NCBI GenBank assembly: GCA_903907865.1
Contig: CAIVPR010000097.1
Location: 62,001-126,000, forward strand
Direction: 5' to 3'
DNA length: 64,000 nucleotides
Origin: an uncultured Acidobacteriia bacterium
Lineage (GTDB): Bacteria > Acidobacteriota > Terriglobia > Bryobacterales > Bryobacteraceae
Made by a program: the position numbers and the translations under genes. The notes below the pieces were generated by a model. That model was not told the DNA's origin and searched no databases. It saw nothing but the letters and a program-made list of their open reading frames with translations. Shown here piece by piece: positions 9,360-18,990 of the stretch (position 1 is the first letter of the stretch; each line of letters begins with the position of its first letter).

Positions 9360-10568
9360 ATGAGCAAGAACGAACATTTCGCGGCAGGGTTGGATGTCGG
9401 CAGCGCCTACACCCGGTGCGTGATCGCGCGGCTCGGTGAGGATGGCTCGCCGGACGACCGCTTCCGCTGTCTCGGCTATGGTCGCGTGCCCTCGTCGGGT
9501 TGGGCCAAGAGCCGGATCACGGACCACCAGGCCGTTACCGAATGTGTCTCGGCCGCCGTGCGCGAGGCGGAGGCGATGGCGGGCGTGCAGGTGGGGACAG
9601 TGGTCGCCGGAATCGGCGGCCTGTCGGTGCGCGGTGCCAACAACCGGGGCAGGAGGGACCTTGGGCGGCCCCGCGAAGTTACCGCCAAGGACGTCAAGAA
9701 CGCCATGCAGGAGGCGATGCGGATCAAGCTCCAGGAGGATCGCATGATCCTGCAAGTGCTTCCGCAGGACTTCGTGGTGGACGACCATCCCGGTTTCCAC
9801 GATCCCCGCCAGATGCTCGGCTCCTCCCTTGAGGCCAACGCCCACATCGTGACGGCCTCGATTCAAGAGCACAACACCCTTGTCGCGGCCATCAACCGCG
9901 CCCACCTCGCGGTCGAGGAGACGGTCCACGAGGCCGTCGCCGCAGCGTATGCCTGCGTGCTGGAAGAAGACCGGCGCGATGGCGTGGTCCTGATCGACAT
10001 CGGGCAGCAGTCCACGGAACTGGTCTGCTACTACGGGGAGTCTGCGCAACTCGTGGCATCGCTCAAGATCTGCGGCGACCACTTCAGCCGCGACTTGGCG
10101 CACGCCCTTCGGATTCCCGTCGATTCCGGTGCCTTGGTCAAGGAACAATTCGGCAGCGCGGTCGCCGATGGCACGCCGGAGCGCAGTTTTGTGGAGCTTC
10201 CCAGCCCCGACGGTGTGGAAAAGGATGCCCCGAGGCGCTTCATCAACGAGATTCTCGAATCGCGGGCCAAGGAACTGTTCGAAATGGTGGGGTCGGAACT
10301 GGCCAAATTCGGCATGCAGCGGGCCATCGCCAGCGGAGTGGTGATCAGCGGTGGCGGCGCGTTGCTCCACTCGCTCTGCGACGTGGCCGAGCGCGTGCTC
10401 GAGTGCCCGGTGCGGACCGGACTGGCGCAGGGTGTGTTGAATTGGCCCGAGGAACTGCAGGATCCGTCGTGGACGACGGTGGCCGGGTTGGCGATGTACT
10501 CGGCGCGGCTGCACAACCATGCGCACGTGGCCAAACAGTCAGTGGGCGTGCTGGGACGGCTGTTCTGA
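9360..10568 (+). CDS. ftsA: Cell division protein FtsA
   Basis: Actin-like ATPase that tethers FtsZ to the membrane. The 402-residue protein begins with the phosphate-1 motif AGLDVGSAYTRCVIA, contains the 1C-domain region QVLPQDFVVDDHPGFHDPRQMLG, the phosphate-2 motif VVLIDIGQQSTELVCY and the adenosine motif SGVVISGGGALLHS. It sits 10 bp after ftsQ and 105 bp before ftsZ. The C-terminus (VAKQSVGVLGRLF) is compatible with a short amphipathic membrane-targeting helix. Confidence 0.93.
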   Translation: MSKNEHFAAGLDVGSAYTRCVIARLGEDGSPDDRFRCLGYGRVPSSGWAKSRITDHQAVTECVSAAVREAEAMAGVQVGTVVAGIGGLSVRGANNRGRRDLGRPREVTAKDVKNAMQEAMRIKLQEDRMILQVLPQDFVVDDHPGFHDPRQMLGSSLEANAHIVTASIQEHNTLVAAINRAHLAVEETVHEAVAAAYACVLEEDRRDGVVLIDIGQQSTELVCYYGESAQLVASLKICGDHFSRDLAHALRIPVDSGALVKEQFGSAVADGTPERSFVELPSPDGVEKDAPRRFINEILESRAKELFEMVGSELAKFGMQRAIASGVVISGGGALLHSLCDVAERVLECPVRTGLAQGVLNWPEELQDPSWTTVAGLAMYSARLHNHAHVAKQSVGVLGRLF

Positions 10569-10600
10569 GTGGGGAAAACCGCCCACTAGCGTAAGTGCTG

Positions 10601-10622
10601 CCGAGCCGCGACCGCAAGGGAG
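10601..10622 (+). repeat. 22-bp dispersed repeat upstream of ftsZ
   Basis: The 22 bases from CCGAGCCGCGACC to CAAGGGAG are found identically at 26032-26053, after the frameshifted kinase gene. Both copies are intergenic and on the same strand. Here it is in the 105-bp ftsA-ftsZ spacer, followed by GCGTTCTTGCCGGGCGG. Function is not evident; it may be a genome-wide repeat family. Confidence 0.6.
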
Positions 10623-10673
10623 CGTTCTTGCCGGGCGGCTGGGAGTTCGAGAATTCCGACAGAGGCTAAAGAT

Positions 10674-11849
10674 ATGGACGTATTGAAGTTCGAGATGGAA
10701 GAAGAGCGCCTCGGCGCGCGGATCAAGGTCATCGGCATCGGCGGCGGCGGCTCGAACGCCGTCGGACGGATGTACGAAGACGGTCTGGAAGGGGTCGAAT
10801 TCTATGTCATGAATACCGACGCCCAGGCGCTGAACGCCTCGAAGGTCCCCAATAAGATCCAGATCGGCGAGAAGCTGACGCACGGACTCGGCGCCGGTTC
10901 GGATCCCGCCATCGGGCGCCAGGCCGCGCTCGACGACACCGACCGCATCGCCTCCATCCTCGAAGGCGCGGACTTGGTCTTCATCACGGCCGGCCTTGGC
11001 GGCGGTACCGGTGCTGGCGCGTCGCCCGTGGTGGCGTCCCTGGCCAAGCAACTGGACGCGCTGACTATCGCCATCGTGACCAAGCCGTTCACGTTCGAAG
11101 GCGGCAAGCGGATGCGCCAGGCCGAACGCAGCCTGAACGATATGGCGGCCTCGGTGGACATTCTGACCACCATTCCGAACGACCGGCTGCTGAAGATCGC
11201 CCCGAAGGGCACCAGCATGTCCCAGGCGTTCAAGATTGCCGACGATGTTCTGCGCCAGGCAGTTGAGGGCATCAGCGAGCTGATTCTGACGCCCGGCTTG
11301 ATCAACTTGGACTTCTCCGACATCAAGGGCGCGATTTCCGGCATGGGCCACGCACTGATCGGCAACGCCGTCGCCAGCGGCGAGAACGCCGTGATCGAGG
11401 CGGCACGCGCGGCCATCAATTCGCCGTTGCTGGAAGACACCAAGATGAAGGGCGCGCGGCAGGTGCTGATGAACATCACGGCGTCTCCCGAAATCGGCCT
11501 GCACGAACTGAACGAGGCCTGCTCGATCATCCGCGAGGCCAGCGATTCCGACGACCTCCAACTGAATTTCGGCGTCATCACCAAGGTGGAGATGGGTGAC
11601 AAGGTCAAGGTCACTGTGATTGCGACCGGGTTCGCGCCGGAGGAGCCCGTGGTGGCCGCGCCCGCGAAAACCGGGTCCGTCCCAGCCGCGACGGCAAAAG
11701 CGGCGACTTTCTTCCCGGACCTGCCCGCCGGGTCGGCACCGGCAACGACCGAGAAGGTGCCGGTCGCGGACGACCACGGCCCAGAACCGGAGTTCGACGA
11801 GGAACTGGACGTGCCGGCCTATTTGCGGCAGGGCCGCGTCGCGGGGTAG
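10674..11849 (+). CDS. ftsZ: Cell division protein FtsZ
   Basis: Tubulin-like GTPase that forms the Z ring. The 391-residue protein has the N-terminal GIGGGGSNAVGRM motif, the tubulin signature in the form LGGGTGAGASPVVA (most FtsZ have GGGTGTG), NDRLL, and the T7-loop region NLDFSDIKGAISGMGHA with its catalytic aspartates. After an Ala/Pro-rich linker it ends in LDVPAYLRQG, the conserved C-terminal peptide that binds FtsA. A GAGG sequence lies about ten bases before the ATG. It closes the division cluster. Confidence 0.97.
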   Translation: MDVLKFEMEEERLGARIKVIGIGGGGSNAVGRMYEDGLEGVEFYVMNTDAQALNASKVPNKIQIGEKLTHGLGAGSDPAIGRQAALDDTDRIASILEGADLVFITAGLGGGTGAGASPVVASLAKQLDALTIAIVTKPFTFEGGKRMRQAERSLNDMAASVDILTTIPNDRLLKIAPKGTSMSQAFKIADDVLRQAVEGISELILTPGLINLDFSDIKGAISGMGHALIGNAVASGENAVIEAARAAINSPLLEDTKMKGARQVLMNITASPEIGLHELNEACSIIREASDSDDLQLNFGVITKVEMGDKVKVTVIATGFAPEEPVVAAPAKTGSVPAATAKAATFFPDLPAGSAPATTEKVPVADDHGPEPEFDEELDVPAYLRQGRVAG

Positions 11850-11891
11850 CCGTCGGTCTCGCGGTGCCGGGGAATCTGGTAGGCTGGTCGC

Positions 11892-12635
11892 GTGTCCATT
11901 CGCTCCCAGTCGGAACTTTTGAAATTGCAAGCCATCGGCAGGATTGTCCGGCTCACGCTGGATGCGATGGCCGCCGCTGTCCGACCGGGCATCACGACCC
12001 GGGAGCTGGATCAGGTGGGTGCCGCTATCCTGAAGGCGCACGGGGCGGAATCGACGCCGCCGAAAGCCTACGGGTTTCCCGGCACGGCATGCATTTCCGT
12101 CAACGACGAGGCGCTGCACGGTATTCCCGGCGGTCGGGTGTTGGCGGAGGGTGACATCGTCACGTTGGACGTTACCGCCGACAAGGACGGGTTTGTTGCG
12201 GACGCCGCGGTCACCGTGCGGGTCGGCCAGGTTTCACAGAACGCCGACGGCTTGGTGAAGTGCGCCGAGCGTGCCTTCCGGCAGGCGCTCGGGGTGGCCA
12301 AGGCGGGGAACCGGGTCTACGAAATCGGGCGGACCGTGGAGCGCGAGGTCAAGTCCAGCGGTTTCAACGTGCTGAAGGAGTACTGCGGGCACGGCGTCGG
12401 GCGCGCGATCCACGAGGAGCCGTCGGTTCCAAACCACTTCGACAGCCGGTTCCGCAGCAAGCTTACCGAGGGTCTGGTGCTGACCATCGAGCCGATCATT
12501 TCTGCTGGAACGGGACGGTCCAAGGTGCAATCCGACAAGTGGACCATCCGCACGACGGACGGGAGTTTGGCTGCGCACTACGAACACACCATCGTGATCA
12601 CCAAGGGGCGGCCGATCCTGCTGACAGTCGCGTAG
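11892..12635 (+). CDS. map: Type I methionine aminopeptidase
   Basis: Cytosolic metalloprotease that removes the initiator methionine. The 247-residue product has the pita-bread fold motifs: YGFPGTACISVNDEALHGIP, the metal-binding aspartates in VTLDVTADKDGFVADAA, YCGHGVGRAIHEEP with the metal histidine, and glutamates in LTIEPII and HYEHTIVI. It lacks the N-terminal zinc-finger extension. The start is a GTG with only weak ribosome-binding sequence upstream. It lies 42 bp after ftsZ. Confidence 0.94.
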   Translation: MSIRSQSELLKLQAIGRIVRLTLDAMAAAVRPGITTRELDQVGAAILKAHGAESTPPKAYGFPGTACISVNDEALHGIPGGRVLAEGDIVTLDVTADKDGFVADAAVTVRVGQVSQNADGLVKCAERAFRQALGVAKAGNRVYEIGRTVEREVKSSGFNVLKEYCGHGVGRAIHEEPSVPNHFDSRFRSKLTEGLVLTIEPIISAGTGRSKVQSDKWTIRTTDGSLAAHYEHTIVITKGRPILLTVA

Positions 12636-12665
12636 GGTTGCACGCAGACCCGCTTGATACAGTTA

Positions 12666-13322
12666 ATGCTCATGCTCAATACTAGAATCTTGCACCTAAT
12701 TGCCGTCACCATTTCGGCCGCTTCCCTGAGCCACGCGGGCACCGTGCTCTCGACGACATCGTTCACCGGCGCCAACAACACTGGAGCCCTTGTATCCGGG
12801 CCAACTTGGTACGCCGTCGGTCTCGAAACCGGCGCTTCATCCGTCGACTTCACCTCCCTCAGCGGGTATTTCAACAACAGCAACACCCAGTCCACGGCGA
12901 CCTTCGGCGGTGGAATCTATTCGGAAAGCTCTGCCCATCCAGGCACCCTTTTGGCAGCATTTGTCAGCCAATCGTTGAATGCGGCCACCTTGAGCACGTT
13001 GCTCACGTTCGCGACAGCGTCCACCTACACGCTGAACGCCTCGACTGACTATTGGTTCGTGATCGATCCAGTTGGGTCCCCATTCTGGGAGGCCACCGCG
13101 CTTTCGGGAGCAAGCGCGCCGACAGCGATCTCCGGATACACTTTCCTGGGATTCAGGTCGACCTCAAACTCGGGGACATCGTGGACCACCGGAACCTCCA
13201 ATCCGACCGTCAAAATCGACGTCGCGGACGCAGTAGCAACTCCGGAGCCGTCGAGTCTCGCGTTGTTGATGGTTGGTGGTTCGGCGTTGCTGGCGGGTCT
13301 CGGCGCGAAACGGGTTTCGTAG
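12666..13322 (+). CDS. PEP-CTERM sorting domain protein, exported
   Basis: Probable exported surface or matrix protein. It has a signal peptide (MLNTRILHLIAVTISAASLSHAG), a Ser/Thr/Gly-rich body of about 165 residues without a recognised enzyme motif, and a C-terminal PEP-CTERM signal: TPEPSSLALLMVGGSALLAGLGAKR, i.e. PEP, a membrane helix and a basic end. Such tails are processed by an exosortase. The start is uncertain (ATG 12666 or 12672); neither has a strong ribosome-binding site. A perfect 11-bp hairpin 30 bases downstream probably ends the transcript. Confidence 0.82.
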   Translation: MLMLNTRILHLIAVTISAASLSHAGTVLSTTSFTGANNTGALVSGPTWYAVGLETGASSVDFTSLSGYFNNSNTQSTATFGGGIYSESSAHPGTLLAAFVSQSLNAATLSTLLTFATASTYTLNASTDYWFVIDPVGSPFWEATALSGASAPTAISGYTFLGFRSTSNSGTSWTTGTSNPTVKIDVADAVATPEPSSLALLMVGGSALLAGLGAKRVS

Positions 13323-13352
13323 GCCAATACCGCGACGGATTTCGACAGACCG

Positions 13353-13380
13353 AAGGGGGCACCATCAAGGGTGCCCCCTT
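13353..13380 (+). terminator. Hairpin terminator after the PEP-CTERM gene
   Basis: Perfect 11-bp stem AAGGGGGCACC (13353-13363) / GGTGCCCCCTT (13370-13380) with a 6-base loop ATCAAG. It lies 30 bases after the stop codon of the PEP-CTERM gene and before a convergent gene, so it could serve both. There is no strong T-run after the stem. Confidence 0.65.
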
Positions 13381-13404
13381 CAGCGTTTGCCGTCGGAACT
13401 TTAA

Positions 13405-13893
13405 CTAGACCCGCGCCTCGGCCATCCTGTAGGCCACGAAACCAGTCGACACGGGAGCATAGACAAACCTCTGCTCGCGCAGGCCGAACTTGTGCATCAG
13501 CCGACCCACGTGGTCCTGGTCGTAGCGGATTCCCAGCTTGGTCTCAATGGCTTCCGCAAGGCGACCCGTGGTCCAACGGTCGGACGAAAATCCATACGCC
13601 GAAGCGCCGTTGAGATACATCTTACGGATGTCCTCGACTTGGTCGGCGGTGAGACGGCTCGGGCGACCGGTGGCGCGCCGTTTCCGCATCCCCTCGACGC
13701 CCTTGACCACGATGGAACGTGACCATCGGGACGCGGTGGTGCGGCTCACGCCGTAGCGTCGCGCGACCAAGGACTGGCTGACGCCGTTCAGCAGGTCCTT
13801 AGCGGCCGCCAAGCGTCGTGTTTCCATGTCGTCCCGCGTGGGGACGGGGAGATTGTTCAACTCGCGCTTTTGAATACTCTGCGGGGCAAGCAT
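13405..13893 (-). CDS. Helix-turn-helix protein resembling the N-terminal half of an IS630-type transposase
   Basis: The 162-residue product contains a homeodomain-like HTH ([39 protein letters not shown]) followed by a winged-helix part (DRWTTGRLAEAIETKLGIRYDQDHVGRLMHKFGL). These are the two DNA-binding domains of IS630/Tc1-type transposases, but the DDE catalytic domain is missing and the protein stops soon after. It is therefore a remnant, an orfA-only copy or a domesticated DNA-binding protein. The start may instead be the ATG at 13827, which begins exactly at the HTH. It is divergent from the ABC transporter. Confidence 0.6.
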   Translation of the reverse strand: MLAPQSIQKRELNNLPVPTRDDMETRRLAAAKDLLNGVSQSLVARRYGVSRTTASRWSRSIVVKGVEGMRKRRATGRPSRLTADQVEDIRKMYLNGASAYGFSSDRWTTGRLAEAIETKLGIRYDQDHVGRLMHKFGLREQRFVYAPVSTGFVAYRMAEARV

Positions 13894-13951
13894 CGTATAC
13901 GAACGCGCGGAATGTAGCTAGAGCAACTCCAGAATACACTAAAAATAAGAG

Positions 13952-14644
13952 GTGCGCAATTTGTTCGCGCAAGAAAAAGTGGCTGCGATTTCGATCCGCG
14001 ACGCCCGCAAGACCTACGAGGGCGGTACGGAGGCGCTGCGCGGGGTCTCGCTGGAGATTCTTCCGGGGCAGGTGACGGCGTTGCTTGGGCGGAGCGGGTG
14101 CGGCAAGACCACGCTGTTGAACCTGTGCGGCGCGATGGACTTCCCCACGTCGGGCGAAGTGGTGGTGGCCGGGCGGGTGACGTCGTCGCTGGGAGATGCC
14201 GAGCTGACTGCACTGCGGCGGCGGGAGATCGGATTCGTCTTCCAGTTCTTCCAACTGCTTCCATCCCTGACCGCGCTCGAGAACGTGGAGTTGCCCCTGC
14301 TTCTGGCGGGAGCCAAGAACACGGAGGCGACCGCGATGGAGCGGCTTCGGTGGGTGGAGCTCGAAGGCAAGGCGCGCTCGCTGCCGACGCAACTCTCCGG
14401 TGGCCAGATGCAGCGGGTGGCAATCGCGCGGGCGTTGGTCCATGATCCGAAGATTTTGGTGGCCGACGAGCCCACCGGCAATCTCGATACGGTCAGCGGC
14501 GACGCCGTGCTCAAGTTGATCCGGCGGGCGGCGTCGGAGTTGGGCGCGGCGGTTGTGATGGCGACGCACTCGGTCGAGGCTGCCGCCATCGCCGAAACCA
14601 AGGTCCGGATGCGGGACGGCCGGATCGAGAGCATCGAGCGGTGA
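13952..14644 (+). CDS. ABC transporter ATP-binding protein (LolD/MacB type)
   Basis: ATPase of an exporter of the LolCDE/MacB/FtsX class. The 230-residue protein has Walker A GRSGCGKTTLLNLCG, the Q-loop QFFQLLPSLTALENVELPLLL typical of this class, signature LSGGQMQRVAIARAL, Walker B KILVADEPTGNLD and the switch histidine in VMATHS. The GTG start at 13952 is the furthest upstream; a GTG at 13979 would begin directly at the ATPase domain. The stop overlaps the start of the permease gene by 4 bases (GTGA), so the two act as one transporter. Confidence 0.9.
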   Translation: MRNLFAQEKVAAISIRDARKTYEGGTEALRGVSLEILPGQVTALLGRSGCGKTTLLNLCGAMDFPTSGEVVVAGRVTSSLGDAELTALRRREIGFVFQFFQLLPSLTALENVELPLLLAGAKNTEATAMERLRWVELEGKARSLPTQLSGGQMQRVAIARALVHDPKILVADEPTGNLDTVSGDAVLKLIRRAASELGAAVVMATHSVEAAAIAETKVRMRDGRIESIER

Positions 14645-17127
14645 AGCTATTCACCCGCCTCATCCTCCGGCCCCTGCGCGCCGACCTCGCCCGGACGCTG
14701 CTCACGGTCCTTTCGATCGCGCTGGGCGTGGCCGTCGTAGTCGCCATCGAACTCGCCGGGGACGCGGCGACGGGCTCCTTCCAGTCCTCCCTCACCACGC
14801 TGCTTGGCAAGGTCGACATCCAGATTTCGGCCAATGGCGGCACCGACGAAACGTATATCGCGAAACTGGCGGCCCTGCCGGTCAACGCCCGCTTCGCGCC
14901 GGTGATCGAACAGCCCGTCCACTTGGGAAAAGGCGGCTCGGCCACGCTTTACGGCATCGACATCGTCGGCTCCTCCCTCGGCACGGCATCGTCGAAACCC
15001 GGCGACACCAATTTCGAAACATCCGCCGTCGTCTCCAGCTATCTGGCCAACCAACTGGGGCTGAAAGTAGGTTCCGACCTCACTATCCGGGGCCAAACCT
15101 TCCGCATCGTCGAGATCGCCAAGGGGCAGAGCACCCGTTGGGTCGGCATCGATATCGCCGCGGCCCAGAAACTTCTCGACCTCTACGGGCGCTTGGACCG
15201 CATCGAAGTCTTCCTCGCTCCGGACGAAGATCCGGTGAAGGTCGAGCGCGCCATCCGCTCGGTGGTGCCGGAAAGCTGGGAGGTTGACACTCCAGGCACG
15301 CGCTCCGAGGAGAACCAGCGCATGCTGCGGGCCTTCCGCTGGAACCTGCGTATATTGGGTTACATTTCGCTCCTCGTAGGGGCGTTTCTCATCTACAATT
15401 CGATTGCGGTGTCCGTTGTGCGGCGGCGGGCCGAGATCGGCATCCTGCGCGCGGTGGGGACCAGCGCCCGCGGCGTGCTCGCAATGTTCCTCGGCGAGGC
15501 CGCGATGCTGGGACTCACCGGCTCCATCCTCGGTGTCTGGCTGGGCCGACTGTTGGCGGGGGCCATCCTCGGCATGATTTCGGATACCGTCAACGCCCTG
15601 TTCGTCACCAGCGCCCCCGGTGAGTTGTCGTTGGGGTTTGTGGCGGTGGCTGGAGCGGTGCTGACCGGGACGGGAGTCGCGGTGATGGCCGCCCTGATCC
15701 CGGCGCTCGAGGCGTCGGGGGTAGCACCTGCGGAGGCCATGCGTCGGGAGGCGCGGGAACACGATTCGCGGCTGAATTCGGGCCGCGACCTGGCAATCGC
15801 CGCCGTGCTGGCAATTCTCGCGTTCGGACTCTGCCGGATCGGTCCGATTGGCGGTAAACCTGTGGCCGGCTATGTCGCAACGTTATTTGCGGTCGCCGCA
15901 GCAGCCCTCGTGTCCCCGGCCTTCGTCACCGGCACCATCCGGTTGCTGCGCGTCCCGCTGAAACGCGGACTCGGAGCAGCCGGCCTGATCGCCGGACGGA
16001 GCCTCGTCGCCGCGCTCGCCCGCACCTCGGTGGTCGTCACCGCTCTGGCGACCGCAATCGCGATGATGGTCTCGGTCGGGATCATGGTGGGCAGCTTCCG
16101 CGAAACCGTCCAACTCTGGCTGACCAACCAACTCCGCGCCGACATCTACCTGCGGGCCGCGGGTCCCGCCAGCGCCGGAATCTATCCGGCCATGGACAGC
16201 CGCGTTCCCGGCATCCTTCGCTCCGTGCCCGGTATCTCCGACATCGACATCTTCCACGCCTTCCAGTTTCACTACGGTGACACGCGCGCCACCTTCGGCG
16301 CAGGCGTCATGGAAATCGTTCGCCGCAAGCGCACGCTACGGTTCATGTCGGGTGATCCCGATACGATCCTCGCCTCCCTGCCCAACCAGGACCGCGCCAT
16401 CGTGAGCGAGCCGTTCGCCAGCAAACACCACGTGCACGTCGGGGACACCCTGCGGATCCCGCTTGGAACCCGCACTGCGGCGCTGGTCGTCGCCGGTATC
16501 TATTTCGACTACTCGAGCGACCGTGGCTTTGTCTTGACGGACCGCACGACACTCTTGAAATACCTCCCGGACCAGCCCGTCACCAACATTGCCGTCTATG
16601 TCCGGCTTGGTTCGGACGCCGCCGCGATCCGCCAGCGAATCGAGGAATCTCTCGCCAACTACCCGGTGATGATCGCGCCAAACGAGGTCCTCCGCAACGG
16701 CGCGATCAAGGTTTTCGACCGCACTTTCGCGGTCACCTATGCGCTGGAAGCGGTCGCGATTCTGGTCGCCATGCTGGGCGCGGCCAACTCGCTGCTAGCA
16801 TTGGTATTGGACCGCCGCCGGGAAATCGGGCTCATCCGATACCTCGGCGCCGACGGTGGCCAAGTGCGCCGCATGATTTTGACCGAGGCGGGGCTGCTTG
16901 GATTCTTGGCAGGATTGTTGGGATTGGCCTTGGGAACGGCCATGTCCCTCATCCTGATCTTCGTGGTCAATAAACAAAGTTTCGGGTGGACGATCCAATT
17001 CCACCCTCCCGTGCCGCTATTGTGCGGTGCGTTGTCGCTAGTCTGGGCCTTCACAGTCCTGGCGGGCGTCTATCCGGCCCGGTTCGCCGCAGCCTTGCAA
17101 CCCTCAGAAACGATTCACACCGACTAA
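14641..17127 (+). CDS. FtsX-like ABC transporter permease, two-module
   Basis: Membrane partner of the preceding ATPase. The 828-residue protein starts with a membrane helix (ARTLLTVLSIALGVAVVVAIELAG), followed by a MacB-type periplasmic domain and then an FtsX core (YISLLVGAFLIYNSIAVSVVRRRAEIGILRAVGTSARGV). A second, similar half follows, with a second periplasmic part and a second FtsX core (ALEAVAILVAMLGAANSLLALVLDRRREIGLIRYLGADGGQVRRMIL). This duplicated layout is typical of transporters that extract lipids or lipoproteins or export peptides. The substrate cannot be inferred. It overlaps the ATPase gene by 4 bases. Confidence 0.87.
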   Translation: MKLFTRLILRPLRADLARTLLTVLSIALGVAVVVAIELAGDAATGSFQSSLTTLLGKVDIQISANGGTDETYIAKLAALPVNARFAPVIEQPVHLGKGGSATLYGIDIVGSSLGTASSKPGDTNFETSAVVSSYLANQLGLKVGSDLTIRGQTFRIVEIAKGQSTRWVGIDIAAAQKLLDLYGRLDRIEVFLAPDEDPVKVERAIRSVVPESWEVDTPGTRSEENQRMLRAFRWNLRILGYISLLVGAFLIYNSIAVSVVRRRAEIGILRAVGTSARGVLAMFLGEAAMLGLTGSILGVWLGRLLAGAILGMISDTVNALFVTSAPGELSLGFVAVAGAVLTGTGVAVMAALIPALEASGVAPAEAMRREAREHDSRLNSGRDLAIAAVLAILAFGLCRIGPIGGKPVAGYVATLFAVAAAALVSPAFVTGTIRLLRVPLKRGLGAAGLIAGRSLVAALARTSVVVTALATAIAMMVSVGIMVGSFRETVQLWLTNQLRADIYLRAAGPASAGIYPAMDSRVPGILRSVPGISDIDIFHAFQFHYGDTRATFGAGVMEIVRRKRTLRFMSGDPDTILASLPNQDRAIVSEPFASKHHVHVGDTLRIPLGTRTAALVVAGIYFDYSSDRGFVLTDRTTLLKYLPDQPVTNIAVYVRLGSDAAAIRQRIEESLANYPVMIAPNEVLRNGAIKVFDRTFAVTYALEAVAILVAMLGAANSLLALVLDRRREIGLIRYLGADGGQVRRMILTEAGLLGFLAGLLGLALGTAMSLILIFVVNKQSFGWTIQFHPPVPLLCGALSLVWAFTVLAGVYPARFAAALQPSETIHTD

Positions 17128-17136
17128 GTATTACAA

Positions 17137-18924
17137 ATGAGTTCAAACATACGCAACATCGCGATCATCGCGCACGTCGACCACGGCAAGACCACCCTGG
17201 TCGACGCCATGTTGAAGCAGAGCGGCATCTTCCGCGCCAACGAGGCGGTGGAAGACCGGGTCATGGACTCCAACGACCTGGAAAAGGAACGCGGCATCAC
17301 CATCCTTTCCAAGATCACCGGCGTCCGTTACAAGGGCACCAAGATCAACATCGCCGACACGCCGGGCCACAGTGACTTCGGCGGCGAGGTCGAGCGCGCG
17401 CTCAAGATCGTGGACGGCGTCATGCTCCTGGTGGATGCCTCGGAAGGCCCCCTCCCGCAGACCCGCTACGTCCTGATGAAGGCACTTGAGGCCAACCTCA
17501 AGCCCATCGTTGTCATCAACAAGATCGACCGCCCCGACGCCCGTCCGCAGGAAGTCCTGAACGAGGTCTACGACCTTTTCATCGACCTCGACGCGCACGA
17601 AGACCAGCTCGACTTCCCCGTCCTCTACGCGATCGCCAAGAACGGCATCGCCAAGACCTCCTTGGACGACCCGTCCGAGACGCTTGAACCCCTCTTCGAG
17701 GCCATCATCAAGCACCTGCCGGCCCCCAAGGGCGATCCCGACGCCGTGCTCCAGGCGCTGGTTGCGAATCTCGACTACAGCGACTACCTCGGACGCCTCG
17801 CCATCGCGCGCGTCTTCGAAGGCACACTGCGGCACGGCGACGACGTGGCAATCTGCCACTTGAACGGAACCGTCCAGAAGACCCGCATCACCAAGCTGTA
17901 CTCGTTCGAAGGCCTGAAGCGCGTTGATGAAATGATCGCGGTCCCAGGCGACATCATCGCGGTGGCCGGCGTGGAAGGCATCACCATCGGCGAAACCATC
18001 ACGTCGCAGGAAACGCCGATGCCGATGCCGCACATCCAGATCGACGAACCGACCATCGGCATGGTCTTCACGGTCAACACCTCGCCGTTCGCGGGCAAGG
18101 AAGGGACCTTCGTCACCTCGCGCAACATCCGCGACCGTCTGGACAAGGAACTGCTGACCAACGTCTCGATCAAGGTTGAGACCCTGACCCCGGACACCTT
18201 CCGCGTCATGGGCCGCGGCGAGCTGCAGCTCGCGATCCTCATCGAAATGATGCGCCGCGAAGGCTTCGAGCTGGGCGTCGGCAAACCGGAAATCCTGTCG
18301 CGCATTGTCGACGGCAAGCAGATGGAGCCGCTCGAAATGCTGGTGATCGATTGCCCCGAGCAGTTCATCGGGGTGGTGATCGAAAAGCTGGGCTCGCGCA
18401 AGGGCAAGATGTCGAAGATGATCAACAACGGCTCGGGCCGTGTTCGTCTGGAATTCCACATCCCGTCGCGTGGCTTGATCGGCCTGCGCAGCGACATCCT
18501 GACCGAGTCGCGCGGCACGGCGATCATGAACTCGCTGTTCGACGGCTACATCGAATGGCAGGGCGAGATTCCGACCCGTCCGACAGGCTCGCTGGTTTCG
18601 GACCGCTCCGGCAAGGCCACCAGCCACGCGATCTTCAACCTGCAGGAGCGCGGCGAGATCTTCGTGACCCCGACCACCGAGGTCTACGAGGGCATGATCG
18701 TGGGCGAAAACGCCCGCAACTCCGACCTGGACGTGAACATCGTCAAGGAAAAGAAGCTGACCAACATGCGCGCGTCCTCGGCCGACGACGCCATCCGCCT
18801 GGTCCCGCCACGCCTGATGAATCTGGAGCAGGCGATTGAGTTTGTGCGGGACGACGAGATGGTTGAGATTACGCCGAAGTCGATCCGGCTGCGGAAGAAG
18901 ATTTTGCAAGCTAACCGGCGGTAG
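17137..18924 (+). CDS. typA: Translational GTPase TypA/BipA
   Basis: Ribosome-associated GTPase of the EF-G family. The 595-residue protein has G1 [15 protein letters not shown]3 [15 protein letters not shown]4 [13 protein letters not shown], then domain II, and the TypA-specific C-terminal domain ([19 protein letters not shown]...). Length is normal and the gene appears intact, with ATG at 17137. Its 3' part recurs twice downstream: bases 18019-18924 match 21938-22843 without any indel, and about 18255-18924 match 20338-21008. Copy 3 differs from this gene mostly at synonymous sites. Confidence 0.96.
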   Translation: MSSNIRNIAIIAHVDHGKTTLVDAMLKQSGIFRANEAVEDRVMDSNDLEKERGITILSKITGVRYKGTKINIADTPGHSDFGGEVERALKIVDGVMLLVDASEGPLPQTRYVLMKALEANLKPIVVINKIDRPDARPQEVLNEVYDLFIDLDAHEDQLDFPVLYAIAKNGIAKTSLDDPSETLEPLFEAIIKHLPAPKGDPDAVLQALVANLDYSDYLGRLAIARVFEGTLRHGDDVAICHLNGTVQKTRITKLYSFEGLKRVDEMIAVPGDIIAVAGVEGITIGETITSQETPMPMPHIQIDEPTIGMVFTVNTSPFAGKEGTFVTSRNIRDRLDKELLTNVSIKVETLTPDTFRVMGRGELQLAILIEMMRREGFELGVGKPEILSRIVDGKQMEPLEMLVIDCPEQFIGVVIEKLGSRKGKMSKMINNGSGRVRLEFHIPSRGLIGLRSDILTESRGTAIMNSLFDGYIEWQGEIPTRPTGSLVSDRSGKATSHAIFNLQERGEIFVTPTTEVYEGMIVGENARNSDLDVNIVKEKKLTNMRASSADDAIRLVPPRLMNLEQAIEFVRDDEMVEITPKSIRLRKKILQANRR

Positions 18925-18990
18925 CGCAGGTCCCGCTCGGTCCGTTAGAGATGGTGGTATAGTGGCCCACAGTTCTCCCGGGAGGATACC

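Noticed and set aside
10998-11030. FtsZ tubulin signature GGGTGAG instead of GGGTGTG as a defect
   Set aside because: The substituted position tolerates small residues in the tubulin/FtsZ family and the rest of the protein, including the C-terminal peptide, is normal.
17143-18909. Long open frame on the minus strand across typA, and similar long antisense frames elsewhere (674-2425, 5134-6948, 45752-46939)
   Set aside because: They mirror conserved genes on the other strand, have low-complexity compositions and no domain; they arise from high GC at third codon positions.
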